Shown piece by piece: positions 17,130 to 24,703 of a stretch of DNA of 33,315 nt. The stretch covers positions 1-33,315 of the forward strand of contig JARYMM010000040.1 in the NCBI GenBank assembly GCA_029907105.1. The letters run 5' to 3'. Position 1 is the first letter of the stretch; each line of letters starts with the position of its first letter. The position numbers and the translations under genes are program-made. The notes under the pieces are model-generated. The model was not told the DNA's origin, made no database searches, and was given only the letters and a program-made list of their open reading frames with translations. The DNA comes from Anaerolineae bacterium. Its GTDB lineage: Bacteria > Chloroflexota > Anaerolineae > UBA3071.

Positions 17130-17197
17130 CGGAGTTTCAGGTTCGAAGGCTGCGGGTTTCAACAGCGAACACCGAACCCCGAACACCGAACACTAAA
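17130..17197. repeat. Short-unit array upstream of pspA
   Basis: GTTTCAGGTTCGAAGG on the left, four CGAACACCGAAC-like units on the right (17166-17193). The arms partly pair. It ends 4 bases before the AAGGAGGT ribosome site of the PspA gene. Confidence 0.6.
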
Positions 17198-17216
17198 ACG
17201 AAGGAGGTTACGAACA

Positions 17217-17897
17217 ATGGCATCTCTGTTGGAAAAAGTGGGCGTGCTCATCAAGGCCAATCTGCACGCCATGGTGGATACGGCACTGCGGCAGAATTCC
17301 GTGGCCGTCATTGACCAGTACATCCGCCAGATCGAGGATAACCTGGAGGACCTGGAGGCCGCCGTGGCTACCGTGGGTGGCCAGGTGAAGACGGTCCGGC
17401 GCCGTCTGGAGGAGTACCAGGCCCGGGCGAAGGAACTGGACAAGAACATTGACCTCTTCTTGCAGGAGGGCAAGGAGACGCTGGCCGTGGCTGCCCAGAG
17501 CAAGCTCAACTCCACCAACCGCGCCGCGGCCGCCTACGAGGAACAGCTCAACAACCTCAGCGCCGAGCACCAGAAGCTGATGGACGCCAAGTTGAAGCTG
17601 GAGGCCAAGCTGACCACCACCCGGCAGGAGCGAGAGGAGTTGCAGGCATTGCTGGACCTGGCCCGCTCCAAGGAGATCAGCGTGCGGGCCATCCGCTCCC
17701 TGGACGACCTGGTGGGCGCTCGTGACGCCGACGTGGCGCGCATCGCCGAGGGCATCCGTTCGCGGCTGGATCGGGCCACGGCGGAGATGGAGATGGTGGC
17801 CGGCCGGCTGGACAAGCAGATGGACGAGGTGCTGGAGCGGCACGAGATCGAGTTGCAGCTCACCGAGCGGCGCAAGCGGCTGGGTCTGGCCTCCTGA
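17217..17897 (+). CDS. pspA: PspA/IM30 (phage shock protein A) family protein
   Basis: 226 residues from the ATG at 17217 with a full AAGGAGGT 8 bases upstream. The whole protein is helical and coiled-coil, as in PspA/Vipp1. The N-terminal amphipathic helix (MASLLEKVGVLIKANLHAMVD) would bind stressed membrane. PspA-typical segments follow: QYIRQIEDNLEDLEAAVATV, then QLNNLSAEHQKLMDAKLKLEAKL. It forms ESCRT-III-like assemblies that protect the membrane. There is no PspB/PspC or PspF in the window. Downstream in the same direction come a PH-domain membrane protein and others, suggesting an envelope-stress neighbourhood. The gene may be regulated by the preceding ATPase-winged helix protein; that is only positional inference. 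Confidence 0.92.
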   Translation: MASLLEKVGVLIKANLHAMVDTALRQNSVAVIDQYIRQIEDNLEDLEAAVATVGGQVKTVRRRLEEYQARAKELDKNIDLFLQEGKETLAVAAQSKLNSTNRAAAAYEEQLNNLSAEHQKLMDAKLKLEAKLTTTRQEREELQALLDLARSKEISVRAIRSLDDLVGARDADVARIAEGIRSRLDRATAEMEMVAGRLDKQMDEVLERHEIELQLTERRKRLGLAS

Positions 17898-17990
17898 GCA
17901 GGGGAGCAAGGGGGCAGAGGGGCAGGGGCGCAGGGGCGCAGCACGTAGCACAGGCTTCAGCCTGTCTGCGGAGGATGGGCTAAAGCCCAC
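17898..17990. repeat. Short-unit array and a hairpin pair
   Basis: After an array of CAGGGG-type units (17898-17940) come two hairpins: ACAGGC-TTCA-GCCTGT (17950-17965) and TGGGC-TAAA-GCCCA (17976-17989). The two-hairpin plan resembles that of the GGACT-type element, but loops are not fully complementary. It lies between pspA and the PH-domain gene. Confidence 0.65.
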
Positions 17991-18087
17991 GAGCCGACGG
18001 CGCTTGAACCTGCGGCTCGATGGCTTTTGACCCTCTCCCCTTCCCAACCTGGGGACCGGGGTCTCAACTAAAGGGGGGAAGCGCAAG

Positions 18088-18690
18088 ATGGCACCGATCA
18101 TCTTCCGCCCCGACGTGAGATATCGGAGCAAGTTGTTCTTCATCGTCGGGCTCAGCGGGGCGCTCGCCCTGGCCGCGACCATCGCCCTGGGCGTGGCCAT
18201 CGGCAAGGATGAGGCCGGCGCAGCGGGCGCACGCACCGGCCTGCTGGTGGCCGTGTTGGTCAACGCCGTGTGGCTCGTGCCGGTGCTGCTGCTCATCTCC
18301 CCTTACTACCGCAGCCTGCGCTACGAGCTCCACGACGACGAGGTGCTCGTGCGCGCCGGCGTCATCACCCGCTCGGTCAAACACGTGCCTTTCCGCACGG
18401 TGACCAACCTGAAGTTGAAGCAGGACCCCTTCGACCGGCTGTTCGGCATAGGCACGCTGGACGTGCAGACGGCGGGGATGAGCGGGAGCCAGGCGGGGGC
18501 GGAGGAAAGCCTGGTCGGCCTGCCCAACTACCAGGAGGTGTACGAGCAGGTTGCCGGGGCGCTGCGGCGCTTCCGGGGGGCCATGGCCCCCACCCAGGCC
18601 GAAGCAGAGCCGGCCCCGGCCGAGGGGCGACTGCTGGCGGCCGTCCTCGACGAAGTGCGGGCGATCCGGCAGACCCTGGAACGATCGTAA
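18088..18690 (+). CDS. Bacterial PH-domain (bPH2/YdbS-like) membrane protein
   Basis: 200 residues; AAGGGGGG lies about 10 bases before the ATG. Two transmembrane helices (about 16-38 and 50-72) precede a bPH2 domain at about 78-150: RSLRYELHDDEVLVRAGVITRSVKHVPFRTVTNLKLKQDPFDRLFGIGTLDVQTAG. The 'R..NL....DPF.RLFGIGTL.V.T' stretch is the family signature (DUF304). The C-terminal 45 residues form an Ala/Glu linker and a short helix. YdbS/YdbT-type proteins sit in the membrane and are linked to envelope homeostasis. It fits well next to pspA. Confidence 0.88.
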   Translation: MAPIIFRPDVRYRSKLFFIVGLSGALALAATIALGVAIGKDEAGAAGARTGLLVAVLVNAVWLVPVLLLISPYYRSLRYELHDDEVLVRAGVITRSVKHVPFRTVTNLKLKQDPFDRLFGIGTLDVQTAGMSGSQAGAEESLVGLPNYQEVYEQVAGALRRFRGAMAPTQAEAEPAPAEGRLLAAVLDEVRAIRQTLERS

Positions 18691-18762
18691 GGCCGAAGTA
18701 AGCCATGCGCGGCGGGCGGCGATGGGTGAAGGTCTCCCGACCAAGCCCCTGCGCGTCATGCG

Positions 18763-19020
18763 TTGCGCAGTATTGAGCCTCGCGCCGAGAGCCGCACCAA
18801 CCTCTGGCTGGCCTTCATCGGCTTCGCCCTCGGCGCCGGGGAATTGATCACCGAAAAGACGGCAGCGGCTTTCCTGGCCTGGCTGGGCCTGGCCGCGCCG
18901 CAGGCTGGCTGGCCCGAAGGGATCATCTTCATCACCCGCCTGGGGCTGGCCTTCACCTTCGGACTGTTGGGCGTGAGTCTGGCCTGGGCGCTCCAGACCC
19001 TCTGGCGACGCTTTCGCTGA
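18763..19020 (+). CDS. Small two-helix membrane protein, start uncertain
   Basis: About 85 residues if translation begins at the TTG at 18763. There is no in-frame ATG before the first helix and no ribosome site, so the 5' end may be damaged. Two hydrophobic segments occur (LWLAFIGFALGAGELI and LGLAFTFGLLGVSLAWALQTLW), ending in RRFR. No family recognised. It follows the PH-domain gene by 72 bases. A diverged copy of its last 54 bases lies 31 bases downstream (19052-19105). Confidence 0.5.
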   Translation: MRSIEPRAESRTNLWLAFIGFALGAGELITEKTAAAFLAWLGLAAPQAGWPEGIIFITRLGLAFTFGLLGVSLAWALQTLWRRFR

Positions 19021-19043
19021 AGGGCAGCTTACCAAGCTGCCCT
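19021..19043. repeat. Hairpin abutting the small membrane protein stop codon
   Basis: AGGGCAGCTT-ACC-AAGCTGCCCT, 10 perfect base pairs, starting at the base after the stop codon. It may end the transcript, but no T run follows. Confidence 0.7.
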
Positions 19044-19051
19044 ACGAATAG

Positions 19052-19105
19052 CCGGGCGTGGGCCTGGCCTGGGCGCTTCAGACCATCTGGTGACGTTTCC
19101 GCTGC
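19052..19105 (+). pseudogene. Decayed duplicate of the small membrane protein's 3' end
   Basis: Aligns without gaps to 18967-19020 with roughly ten differences, several of them synonymous. It still reads GVGLAWALQTIW, against GVSLAWALQTLW in the intact copy, and is then stopped by a CGA-to-TGA change. It is a remnant of a second, older gene copy. Confidence 0.7.
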
Positions 19106-19138
19106 CCCTCGACTGATGAAACGGCGAGGAAGCCGTAG

Positions 19139-19157
19139 GGCGGGTTGTTAACCCGCC
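19139..19157. repeat. Hairpin GGCGGGTT-GTT-AACCCGCC
   Basis: 8 perfect base pairs with a 3-base loop in the gap between the remnant and the next element. Possibly the partner hairpin of 19021-19043, separated from it by the remnant. Confidence 0.6.
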
Positions 19158-19193
19158 GAGGGCTTGCCATTGGCGGCTTGCCAGGTCACCCCT

Positions 19194-19254
19194 GCTCCCG
19201 CTGGATCGTCAGATCCAGCGAGTTCAACGGCGGATCTGGCGATCCACATGGAGC
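19194..19254. repeat. Two-hairpin element, GGATC-type stems
   Basis: Outer GCTCC/GGAGC; hairpin 1 CGCTGGATC-GTCA-GATCCAGCG; hairpin 2 GGATC-TGGC-GATCC. The stem sequence is changed from GGACT to GGATC on both sides. The loops GTCA and TGGC can still pair with one G-U. Confidence 0.85.
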
Positions 19255-19305
19255 GGTAAGTGCCACTTTTGCCGCAAAGCGAATGAATGGAATGGAGTGA
19301 GCGAA

Positions 19306-19620
19306 ATGATCATCACCACCACACCCACCATCGAGGGTCATCCCATCGAGGAGTACCTGGGCATCGTCACCGGCGAGGCCATCCTGGGCGCCCACATCGG
19401 CCGCGATATCCTGGCCTCCATCACCGACATCGTCGGCGGCCGCTCCCGGGAGTACGAAGAGGAGGTGCGCAAGGCCCGCGATATCGCCATCGAGGAGATG
19501 GCCGCCGAAGCAGCCGCCAAAGGCGGCAACGCCGTCGTCGGCGTGGACATTGACTATGAGGTCGTCCGCCAGGGCATGCTCATGGTCTCCACCTCCGGCA
19601 CGGCAGTCAGGGTCAGGTGA
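19306..19620 (+). CDS. YbjQ-like (UPF0145 / DUF74) protein
   Basis: 104 residues from the ATG at 19306 (GGAG 8 bases upstream; the GTG at 19297 is in frame but too close to the ribosome site). The family signature is clear: [24 protein letters not shown], then [46 protein letters not shown], ending in [11 protein letters not shown]. YbjQ-type proteins form small pentameric rings of unknown role, sometimes described as heavy-metal binding. Its 3' end overlaps a strong hairpin (19611-19633). It is 29 bases before the solute-binding gene and probably cotranscribed. Confidence 0.93.
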   Translation: MIITTTPTIEGHPIEEYLGIVTGEAILGAHIGRDILASITDIVGGRSREYEEEVRKARDIAIEEMAAEAAAKGGNAVVGVDIDYEVVRQGMLMVSTSGTAVRVR

Positions 19621-19633
19621 CAGTCACCTGACC
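19611..19633 (+). repeat. Hairpin overlapping the YbjQ stop codon
   Basis: GGTCAGGTGA-CAG-TCACCTGACC, 10 perfect base pairs including the TGA stop. No T run follows, so it more likely adjusts mRNA stability or coupling to the next gene than terminates. Confidence 0.6.
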
Positions 19634-19649
19634 GAGGGAGATAGCCTTC

Positions 19650-20897
19650 ATGAAACGTACGCGTATCGTGTTCATCGTCATCGTCGTCGTGGCGCTCTTG
19701 ATCGTCGGCGCAGGGCTGCTTTGGCGCGCCCTGAACCCGGCCCAGCAGCCCCTCACCGTCACCCCCAAAGGGCCCATCCAGGTGCGGGTGATCACCGCCC
19801 TGCCCGTGGAACCGTGGGTGCGCGAGGCGGCCAAACAGTTCAACGCCGAACAGCACAAACTGGAAGGCGAGGTCGTCCAGGTGGAGATCATCGCCATGGA
19901 CGGCCTGACGGCGCTGGGCAAGTTCGACCGCGACGACTTCGGTGCCCTGGGCGAGCGCAGCATCGCCGGGCTGAGCGACGCCGAGCGCCAGAAGCTGGCC
20001 CAGTTCCCCACCGCCTGGATCCCCGACAGCCGCTACCTGGTGGAACTGGCCAACGCCTCCTACAAGGAGCGGCTGGGACGCGACGTCTTCCTCACCGACG
20101 GCGAGTACCGCGCCCGCCCCATCGCTATCTCCCTCTTCGCCTGGGGCATCTACGGGAGCCGGGCCCAGGTCTTGCAGGCCCGCTACGGCGAGCTGGACTG
20201 GCAGGCCATCCACGACGCGGCCATCGCCAGGGGCGGCTGGCCGGAGCTGGGGGGCGACCCCGCCTGGGGCTTTTTCAAGCTGGTGGTGCCCAGCCCACGC
20301 AAGAACGTCGGCGGGCTGGCGGCCATGATCGCCGCCGCCGGCGAGTACTACGACCGCCCCAACATCTCCACCGCTGACGTCACCGACCCCGATTTCCAGC
20401 GCTGGCTGGGCGAACTGATGGGTGCCGTAACCGATATCAGCGGGGCCAGCGCCTACACCGCCGAGGACTTCGCCCTCTTCGGCTACTCCGTGGGCGACGG
20501 CGGGCAGCTTCTGGAAAGCGACCTTCTGACGCACATGGCCGGCATCCAGACCCGCTGGGCCGACCCGCTGATCATCTTCTACCCCCGCTACGTCACCTGG
20601 TTCGATTTTCCCTTCAGCGTGTGGATGGGAGCGGAGACGACGGCTCTGGAGAAGAACGCCGCCCTGGAGTTCCAGCGCTATCTGCTCTCGCCCGAGGTGC
20701 AGCGCCAGGCAGTGGCACGGGGGCTGCGGCCGGTCAATCCCGACGTCTCGGTGACCGAGGGGGACAGCCCCTTCGTGAAGTGGGAAGCGCAGGGGGTCAA
20801 GACAGTCGTGCCCCGCACCACGGCCATGCGCTCGCCGGACCGGGACGTGCTGCAGGCGCTGCTGCGGTGGTTCGATTTGAACGTGGCGAACCGATGA
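19650..20897 (+). CDS. Membrane-anchored solute-binding-protein-like protein
   Basis: 415 residues; GAGGGAGA lies about 9 bases upstream. An N-terminal anchor (about 5-25, RIVFIVIVVVALLIVGAGLLW) has no lipobox cysteine. The rest resembles an ABC-transporter extracellular substrate-binding fold: IQVRVITALPVEPWVREAAKQFNAE near the start, a middle WRxIHDAA-like LDWQAIHDAAIARGGW, and LLSPEVQRQAVARGLRPVNPDV near the end. No permease or ATPase genes are nearby. It pairs with the following gene, which has the same fold fused to a VWA domain, so it may act as a surface sensor or adhesion partner rather than in uptake. Confidence 0.82.
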   Translation: MKRTRIVFIVIVVVALLIVGAGLLWRALNPAQQPLTVTPKGPIQVRVITALPVEPWVREAAKQFNAEQHKLEGEVVQVEIIAMDGLTALGKFDRDDFGALGERSIAGLSDAERQKLAQFPTAWIPDSRYLVELANASYKERLGRDVFLTDGEYRARPIAISLFAWGIYGSRAQVLQARYGELDWQAIHDAAIARGGWPELGGDPAWGFFKLVVPSPRKNVGGLAAMIAAAGEYYDRPNISTADVTDPDFQRWLGELMGAVTDISGASAYTAEDFALFGYSVGDGGQLLESDLLTHMAGIQTRWADPLIIFYPRYVTWFDFPFSVWMGAETTALEKNAALEFQRYLLSPEVQRQAVARGLRPVNPDVSVTEGDSPFVKWEAQGVKTVVPRTTAMRSPDRDVLQALLRWFDLNVANR

Positions 20898-21015
20898 GGG
20901 GCTTTCTTGCCTTGTGCTGGGTTGGTTGACGTACGTTACATTCCTGTACCTGAATACACGGCTGACCTGGTTCTCGCTTGAAGCTGAATCTGACAGGCAA
21001 GCGAGTTGATCTCTG

Positions 21016-21060
21016 GCTCCTGACCGGTCAGGGGGGGCGGGTCTGTGATCCCCATGGAGC
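21016..21060. repeat. Degenerate two-hairpin element
   Basis: Outer GCTCC/GGAGC kept, with the CATGGAGCGA edge shared in part with 19194-19254. Inner hairpins CCTGAC-CG-GTCAGG and GGGTC-TGT-GATCCC are shorter and the loops differ. It looks like a decayed copy. The rest of 20898-21082 shows no gene. Confidence 0.5.
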
Positions 21061-21082
21061 GAATCCTCTCGAACATCGTATA

Positions 21083-21160
21083 AGTCGCAGGTCATAAATG
21101 GCAAGTCGCAAATCCGCAATCCGCAATCCGCAATCCACAATCCACAATCCGCAAAGTCGC
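21083..21160. repeat. Short-unit (CAATCCG) array overlapping the VWA gene start
   Basis: Units of AATCCGC and AATCCAC repeat six or more times, flanked by GTCGCAGG on the left and AAGTCGC on the right. The start codon at 21098 and the first 20 codons of the VWA gene lie inside it. Confidence 0.85.
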
Positions 21161-22840
21161 CGCCCGTTGTTCATCTTTGCCGCCGCGGCGCTGAGTCTGA
21201 TGGCCCTCCTCTGCTGCCTGGCCTGGGGCGTGATGCAGGTGACGGAACGCCAGAAGCAGGCCACAGCCACGCCAGAGGCGGCCGCAGCGGCCGACCCCCG
21301 CCAGGCCACGCTGCGCGTGGCCATCTCGCCAGAGAAGGCAGTGCTCTTCGCCGAGCTGGCCGAAGCCTTCAACGCCCAGAAGCTGCGCACGCCGGACCGC
21401 CGCACCATGCAGGTGCAGGCGGAAGCGCAGGACGTGGAAACGATGCTGCAGGCGGCGCTGGCCGGCAAGGTGGAGGCCATCAGCCCCGATTCCTCGCTCT
21501 GGCTGGACGATCTCGACCGCGCCTGGGCCGAACAGACGGGAAGCGCCGCGCCGCTGGTGGGCGAAAGCTGCCGCTACGCCGTGAGCCCCATCGTGCTGGC
21601 CATGTGGGAGCCGGTGGCCCGTCAGCTCGGCTGGCCCGAGCGGCCCATCGGCTGGGGCGACGTGCAGGCACAGGCACAGCGCGACCCGAATTTCAAGTGG
21701 AGCCATCCCTCGACCAGCTCCGCCAGCGGATTGCTGGCCACGCTGGCCGAGTTCTACGCCGGGGCGGGCAAGACGCGCGGCCTGACCATCGAGGACGCCC
21801 AGGCCCAGCCCACGCTGGACTACGTGGCCGCCGTGGAGCGCACTGTGCGCTACTACGGCGAGGGCGAGCTGGCGGTCATCGAGCGGGCGCAGAAAGAGGG
21901 GCCGGGCTTCCTGGACGCCTTCGTCGTGCAGGAGCAACTGATAGTGCGCTTCAACCGTCAGGCCCAGGGCCTGCCGCGCCTCGTGGCCGTCTATCCCGCC
22001 GAAGGCACGCTGTGGGCCGATCACCCGCTGGCCCTGCTGGAGACGCCGACGCTGACCGCCAACCAGCGCCGCACCTTCCAGCATTTCCGCGAGTTCCTGT
22101 CGTCGCCGGAGGCGCAGGCGAAAGTGCTGGCCCATGGCTACCGCCCGGCCGACCTGACCATCCCCCTCGATGGCCCCGCCTCGCCGCTTACGGCGGCCAA
22201 TGGCGTGGACCCCCGCCAGCCGCAGACCACGCTGCAGATGCCCGGCCCGGCGGTGGTGGAGGTGGTGCGCAACGTCTGGTGGTATACGAAACGGCACACC
22301 AACGTCTACCTGGTGGTGGATACCTCGGGCAGCATGACGGGGGAGAAGCTGGAGGCGGCGCGGGAGGCGCTGCGCGCCTTCCTGGCCCAGATCCAGGGCG
22401 ACCTGGAACGGGTGGGGTTGGTGGAGTTTTCCTCGCAGGTGAACAACATCATCCCCCTGGACGAACTGGGGCGTAACCGCGCTGAGCTGGAACAGGCGGT
22501 GGAGGCCCTGGAGGCTGGCGGCAACACGGCGCTGCTGGATGCCGTGCGGGCGGCCTATGTGCGCCTGCAACAGGCCAACGACAGCGAACGCATCAACGCC
22601 ATCGTGGCCATGACCGACGGGCGGGAGAACGCCTCGCTCATCAGCCTGCAGCAACTGGCGCGGGAGATCGAGCAGGGCAACCGCACGGGCGTGCCGGTGG
22701 TCATTTTCTGCATCGCCTACGGCCGCGACGCCGACTACAACGTGTTGGAAGCGATAGCCAACGCCTCCGGCGGCCAGGTACGCCAGGGGGATTTGGAGAG
22801 CATCAGGGAGTTGTATAAGATACTCTCGACGTATTTCTAG
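21098..22840 (+). CDS. Solute-binding-like domain fused to a von Willebrand A domain
   Basis: 580 residues from the ATG at 21098; only a weak AGGT precedes it. Residues 1-20 come from the repeat (SAIRNPQS, TIHNPQS). A transmembrane anchor covers about 23-48. Residues about 65-385 resemble a substrate-binding fold (TLRVAISPEKAVLFAELAEAFN, a serine/threonine-rich SHPSTSSASGLLATLAEFYAG, FLSSPEAQAKVLAHGYRP). Residues about 400-575 are a VWA domain with a complete MIDAS: DTSGSM (Asp408), Thr477 in GGNTALLD, and Asp507 in MTDGRE. It would bind a divalent metal and a protein ligand outside the cell. It follows the related binding protein at 19650 and is likely its partner. Confidence 0.88.
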   Translation: MASRKSAIRNPQSTIHNPQSRRPLFIFAAAALSLMALLCCLAWGVMQVTERQKQATATPEAAAAADPRQATLRVAISPEKAVLFAELAEAFNAQKLRTPDRRTMQVQAEAQDVETMLQAALAGKVEAISPDSSLWLDDLDRAWAEQTGSAAPLVGESCRYAVSPIVLAMWEPVARQLGWPERPIGWGDVQAQAQRDPNFKWSHPSTSSASGLLATLAEFYAGAGKTRGLTIEDAQAQPTLDYVAAVERTVRYYGEGELAVIERAQKEGPGFLDAFVVQEQLIVRFNRQAQGLPRLVAVYPAEGTLWADHPLALLETPTLTANQRRTFQHFREFLSSPEAQAKVLAHGYRPADLTIPLDGPASPLTAANGVDPRQPQTTLQMPGPAVVEVVRNVWWYTKRHTNVYLVVDTSGSMTGEKLEAAREALRAFLAQIQGDLERVGLVEFSSQVNNIIPLDELGRNRAELEQAVEALEAGGNTALLDAVRAAYVRLQQANDSERINAIVAMTDGRENASLISLQQLAREIEQGNRTGVPVVIFCIAYGRDADYNVLEAIANASGGQVRQGDLESIRELYKILSTYF

Positions 22841-22938
22841 CAGGGGCGGGTTTCCCGCTGCAGGCAAGGGGTCGCCAACAATATGTGGACAGAGGTCGTG
22901 AGGATCGCGCCGTCAAACCATTCGAATGGAGGTGGGCG

Positions 22939-23169
22939 ATGAGAAGGCACTACAGACACAATTTCGCCTGGACTTTCGGTTTCCCGCCCTTTGGCTTCCG
23001 TTTCTGGGGGCCGTGGGGCGGCCGGGGTTGGGGCTACGGCTTCCCCCGGCGCGAGGAGTACCTGCGCATGCTGGAGGAATATAAAGAGGACCTGGAGGAG
23101 ATGCAGCGCGAGATCGCCGAAGAGCTGGAAGAGGTAAAGCGGGAGATCGAAGAACTAAAACAGGAGTGA
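22939..23169 (+). CDS. Small aromatic/glycine-rich coiled-coil protein
   Basis: 76 residues from the ATG at 22939, with GGAGGT 6 bases upstream; the frame opens earlier, without a ribosome site. The N-terminal half is rich in Phe, Trp and Gly (FGFPPFGFRFWGPWGGRGWGYGF). The C-terminal half is a charged coiled coil with heptads of Glu/Leu (LRMLEEYKEDLEEMQREIAE...). The plan resembles DUF5320-like small proteins, but I cannot assign it with confidence. Function unknown; membrane or self association is possible. Its end overlaps the far end of the broken PIN gene's open frame on the other strand. Confidence 0.75.
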   Translation: MRRHYRHNFAWTFGFPPFGFRFWGPWGGRGWGYGFPRREEYLRMLEEYKEDLEEMQREIAEELEEVKREIEELKQE

Positions 23170-23185
23170 ACCTCTTTGCGAGGGC

Positions 23186-23412
23186 TCAGTCTCTCTTCGC
23201 CCGAGCCAATAACGATTGGAAGGCATCCGGAGTGATGATACGCATTCAGGTCGGGTCAACACGTCAGCCAACTCGTCCAGCAAAGCCTCTGCCGCAAGCA
23301 GCACGAAATCGCCCTGCGGCCAATGGGCTTGTATCAGCCAGGCGATAGCCCCGCGCCGACGGAGCACATAGCTTACCCAGATGTTCGTGTCGAAGATCAC
23401 TCGCGGGACCAT
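23186..23412 (-). pseudogene. PIN-domain toxin gene with internal deletion
   Basis: The frame from the ATG at 23412 reads VPRVIFDTNIWVSYVLRRRG, the first strand and catalytic Asp of PIN (COG1569-type) ribonucleases, and continues to LADVLTRPE. The central and catalytic-rich part of the domain, about 70 residues, is then missing. In another frame the DNA directly gives RIITPDAFQSLLARAKRD and a stop at 23186, which is the usual C-terminal end of this family. So an internal, frame-shifting deletion removed the middle; the first frame runs on to 23155 as nonsense. The start lies 4 bases after the antitoxin stop. The product cannot have PIN nuclease activity. Confidence 0.8.
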
Positions 23413-23416
23413 CGGT

Positions 23417-23731
23417 TCAGCTTTCCGCCTGGGTACGTCGAGCGAGCCGCGCAGCACGAATTTCCTCAACGGCGGTGGAGATCATCTCGTCCACCTCTTC
23501 ATCGCTGAGATGAGCAGCTCTTGCAGAAACGGCCTCGGCTATCTCGCGAATGCGGCGGAAATCCAGCTCCCTTTGAACTTCCCGCATACGCCGGTATGTG
23601 TCATAGTCAACGATAACGGCCTTGGGCACATCGTAGCGCTGGATGATCACTTCTTCCTTGTTTTCGATGGCGTAGGCGAGGATCTCTCCCGTCCTCTGTT
23701 TGAGTTCTGTCGAAGTGACGATTCTGGTCAT
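23417..23731 (-). CDS. Phd/YefM-family type II antitoxin
   Basis: 104 residues; GGGAGGT lies 7 bases before the ATG. The N-terminal domain is typical: MTRIVTSTELKQRTGEILAYAIENKEEVIIQRYDVPKAVIVDYDTYRRM, the DNA-binding and dimerisation fold. The C-terminal half is helical and charged and would wrap the toxin. It is followed at 4 bases by the broken PIN gene, so it is now an antitoxin without an active partner here. A palindromic operator lies just upstream (23755-23774). Confidence 0.92.
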   Translation of the reverse strand: MTRIVTSTELKQRTGEILAYAIENKEEVIIQRYDVPKAVIVDYDTYRRMREVQRELDFRRIREIAEAVSARAAHLSDEEVDEMISTAVEEIRAARLARRTQAES

Positions 23732-23754
23732 GGCGGGACCTCCCTATAGGATTA

Positions 23755-23774
23755 ATCAAGATAATCATCTTGAT
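23755..23774. promoter_or_regulatory. Palindromic operator of the antitoxin gene
   Basis: ATCAAGAT, 4 bases, ATCTTGAT: perfect 8-base arms 23 bases upstream of the antitoxin start, in an unusually AT-rich stretch. Phd/YefM proteins repress their own promoters through such sites. Confidence 0.65.
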
Positions 23775-23815
23775 CAACATCAGTTTAGCACGATAGCTGC
23801 ATTCTGTCAAATCGG

Positions 23816-24658
23816 ATGAGCATCATGTCCCAAGAAAGCATCCGCCTTTCCATAGAACAACAGGCGCGACGAGCCATCATCCAGCACGCCTTCCTGCGCT
23901 GGGAGAGCGCCGTGATCGTCGCCGGCACCCTCCTGCTCAGCTTCTTCTCCCACCCCTTCCCCTGGTGGCCCTGGTGGGGCTGGCCGCTGTTGGGAGTGAT
24001 CGCTGAAGCGCTCATCGTCTACACCAGCCTGACCGACGCCGAGACTGCCGCCCGGGTGGTGGCCGAGCTCTTCCGCGAGCAGTTCGACCCCCGCCAGGTG
24101 CAGGACAGGAAGCTGCGGGACAGGCTGAGCCAGGCGCTGGAATACCGCGAGCGCATTGACCGCGCCGTGCGCCAGCAGCGGGAATCGGTGCTGCGCCAGC
24201 ATCTGGCGGACATGGCCGCCGGCATAGATGATTGGATCTCCCAGATGTTCCGGCTGGCCCGCCGCCTGGACACCTATCACGCCGACACGGTGATCCAGCG
24301 TGACCTCAAGGCAGTGCCCAAGGAGATCGAGAGCCTGCAGGCCCGCCTGCGGCTGGAGACAGACCCGGCCGTGCGCGGGCAGATGGAAGCCACGCTGGAG
24401 AGCAAGCGCACCCAATGGCGCAGCCTGCAGAAGCTGGACGACACCATGGAACGGGCAGAACTGCAGACCGAGCATTCCCTCTCCGCCCTGGGCACTGTCT
24501 ATTCGCAGCTCCTGTTGATCGGGGCCAGCGAGGTGGATAGCGGCCGCGCCCAGCGGCTGCGGGAGGACATCCGCCAGCAGGTGATGAGCCTGCAGGACAT
24601 GGTGGACTCCATCAATGAGGTATACGACTATCGGGTGGAAGGAGTGAGGCTGAAGTGA
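23816..24658 (+). CDS. Membrane protein with long helical cytoplasmic domain, unknown function
   Basis: 280 residues from the ATG at 23816; an ATG at 23825 is equally possible and neither has a clear ribosome site. Residues about 33-47 and 55-70 are hydrophobic helices joined by a Pro/Trp-rich turn (HPFPWWPWWGW). Residues about 75-275 are predicted helical with coiled coils (RLSQALEYRERIDRAVRQQRES, then KAVPKEIESLQARLRLETDP). No family recognised. It is divergent from the toxin-antitoxin remnant. Confidence 0.8.
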   Translation: MSIMSQESIRLSIEQQARRAIIQHAFLRWESAVIVAGTLLLSFFSHPFPWWPWWGWPLLGVIAEALIVYTSLTDAETAARVVAELFREQFDPRQVQDRKLRDRLSQALEYRERIDRAVRQQRESVLRQHLADMAAGIDDWISQMFRLARRLDTYHADTVIQRDLKAVPKEIESLQARLRLETDPAVRGQMEATLESKRTQWRSLQKLDDTMERAELQTEHSLSALGTVYSQLLLIGASEVDSGRAQRLREDIRQQVMSLQDMVDSINEVYDYRVEGVRLK

Positions 24659-24703
24659 AAGAGCCCTCTTACCACTCTCAGCGGATGGAGATTTGCTTTG
24701 AGG

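Noticed and set aside
21092..22867. A 591-residue minus-strand frame opposite the VWA gene
   Set aside because: No recognisable domain and complementary to a gene with a complete MIDAS motif.
23155..23469. Intact 104-residue PIN protein
   Set aside because: Only the first half is PIN; the end is out of frame nonsense and the real C terminus is found in another frame, so it is a pseudogene.
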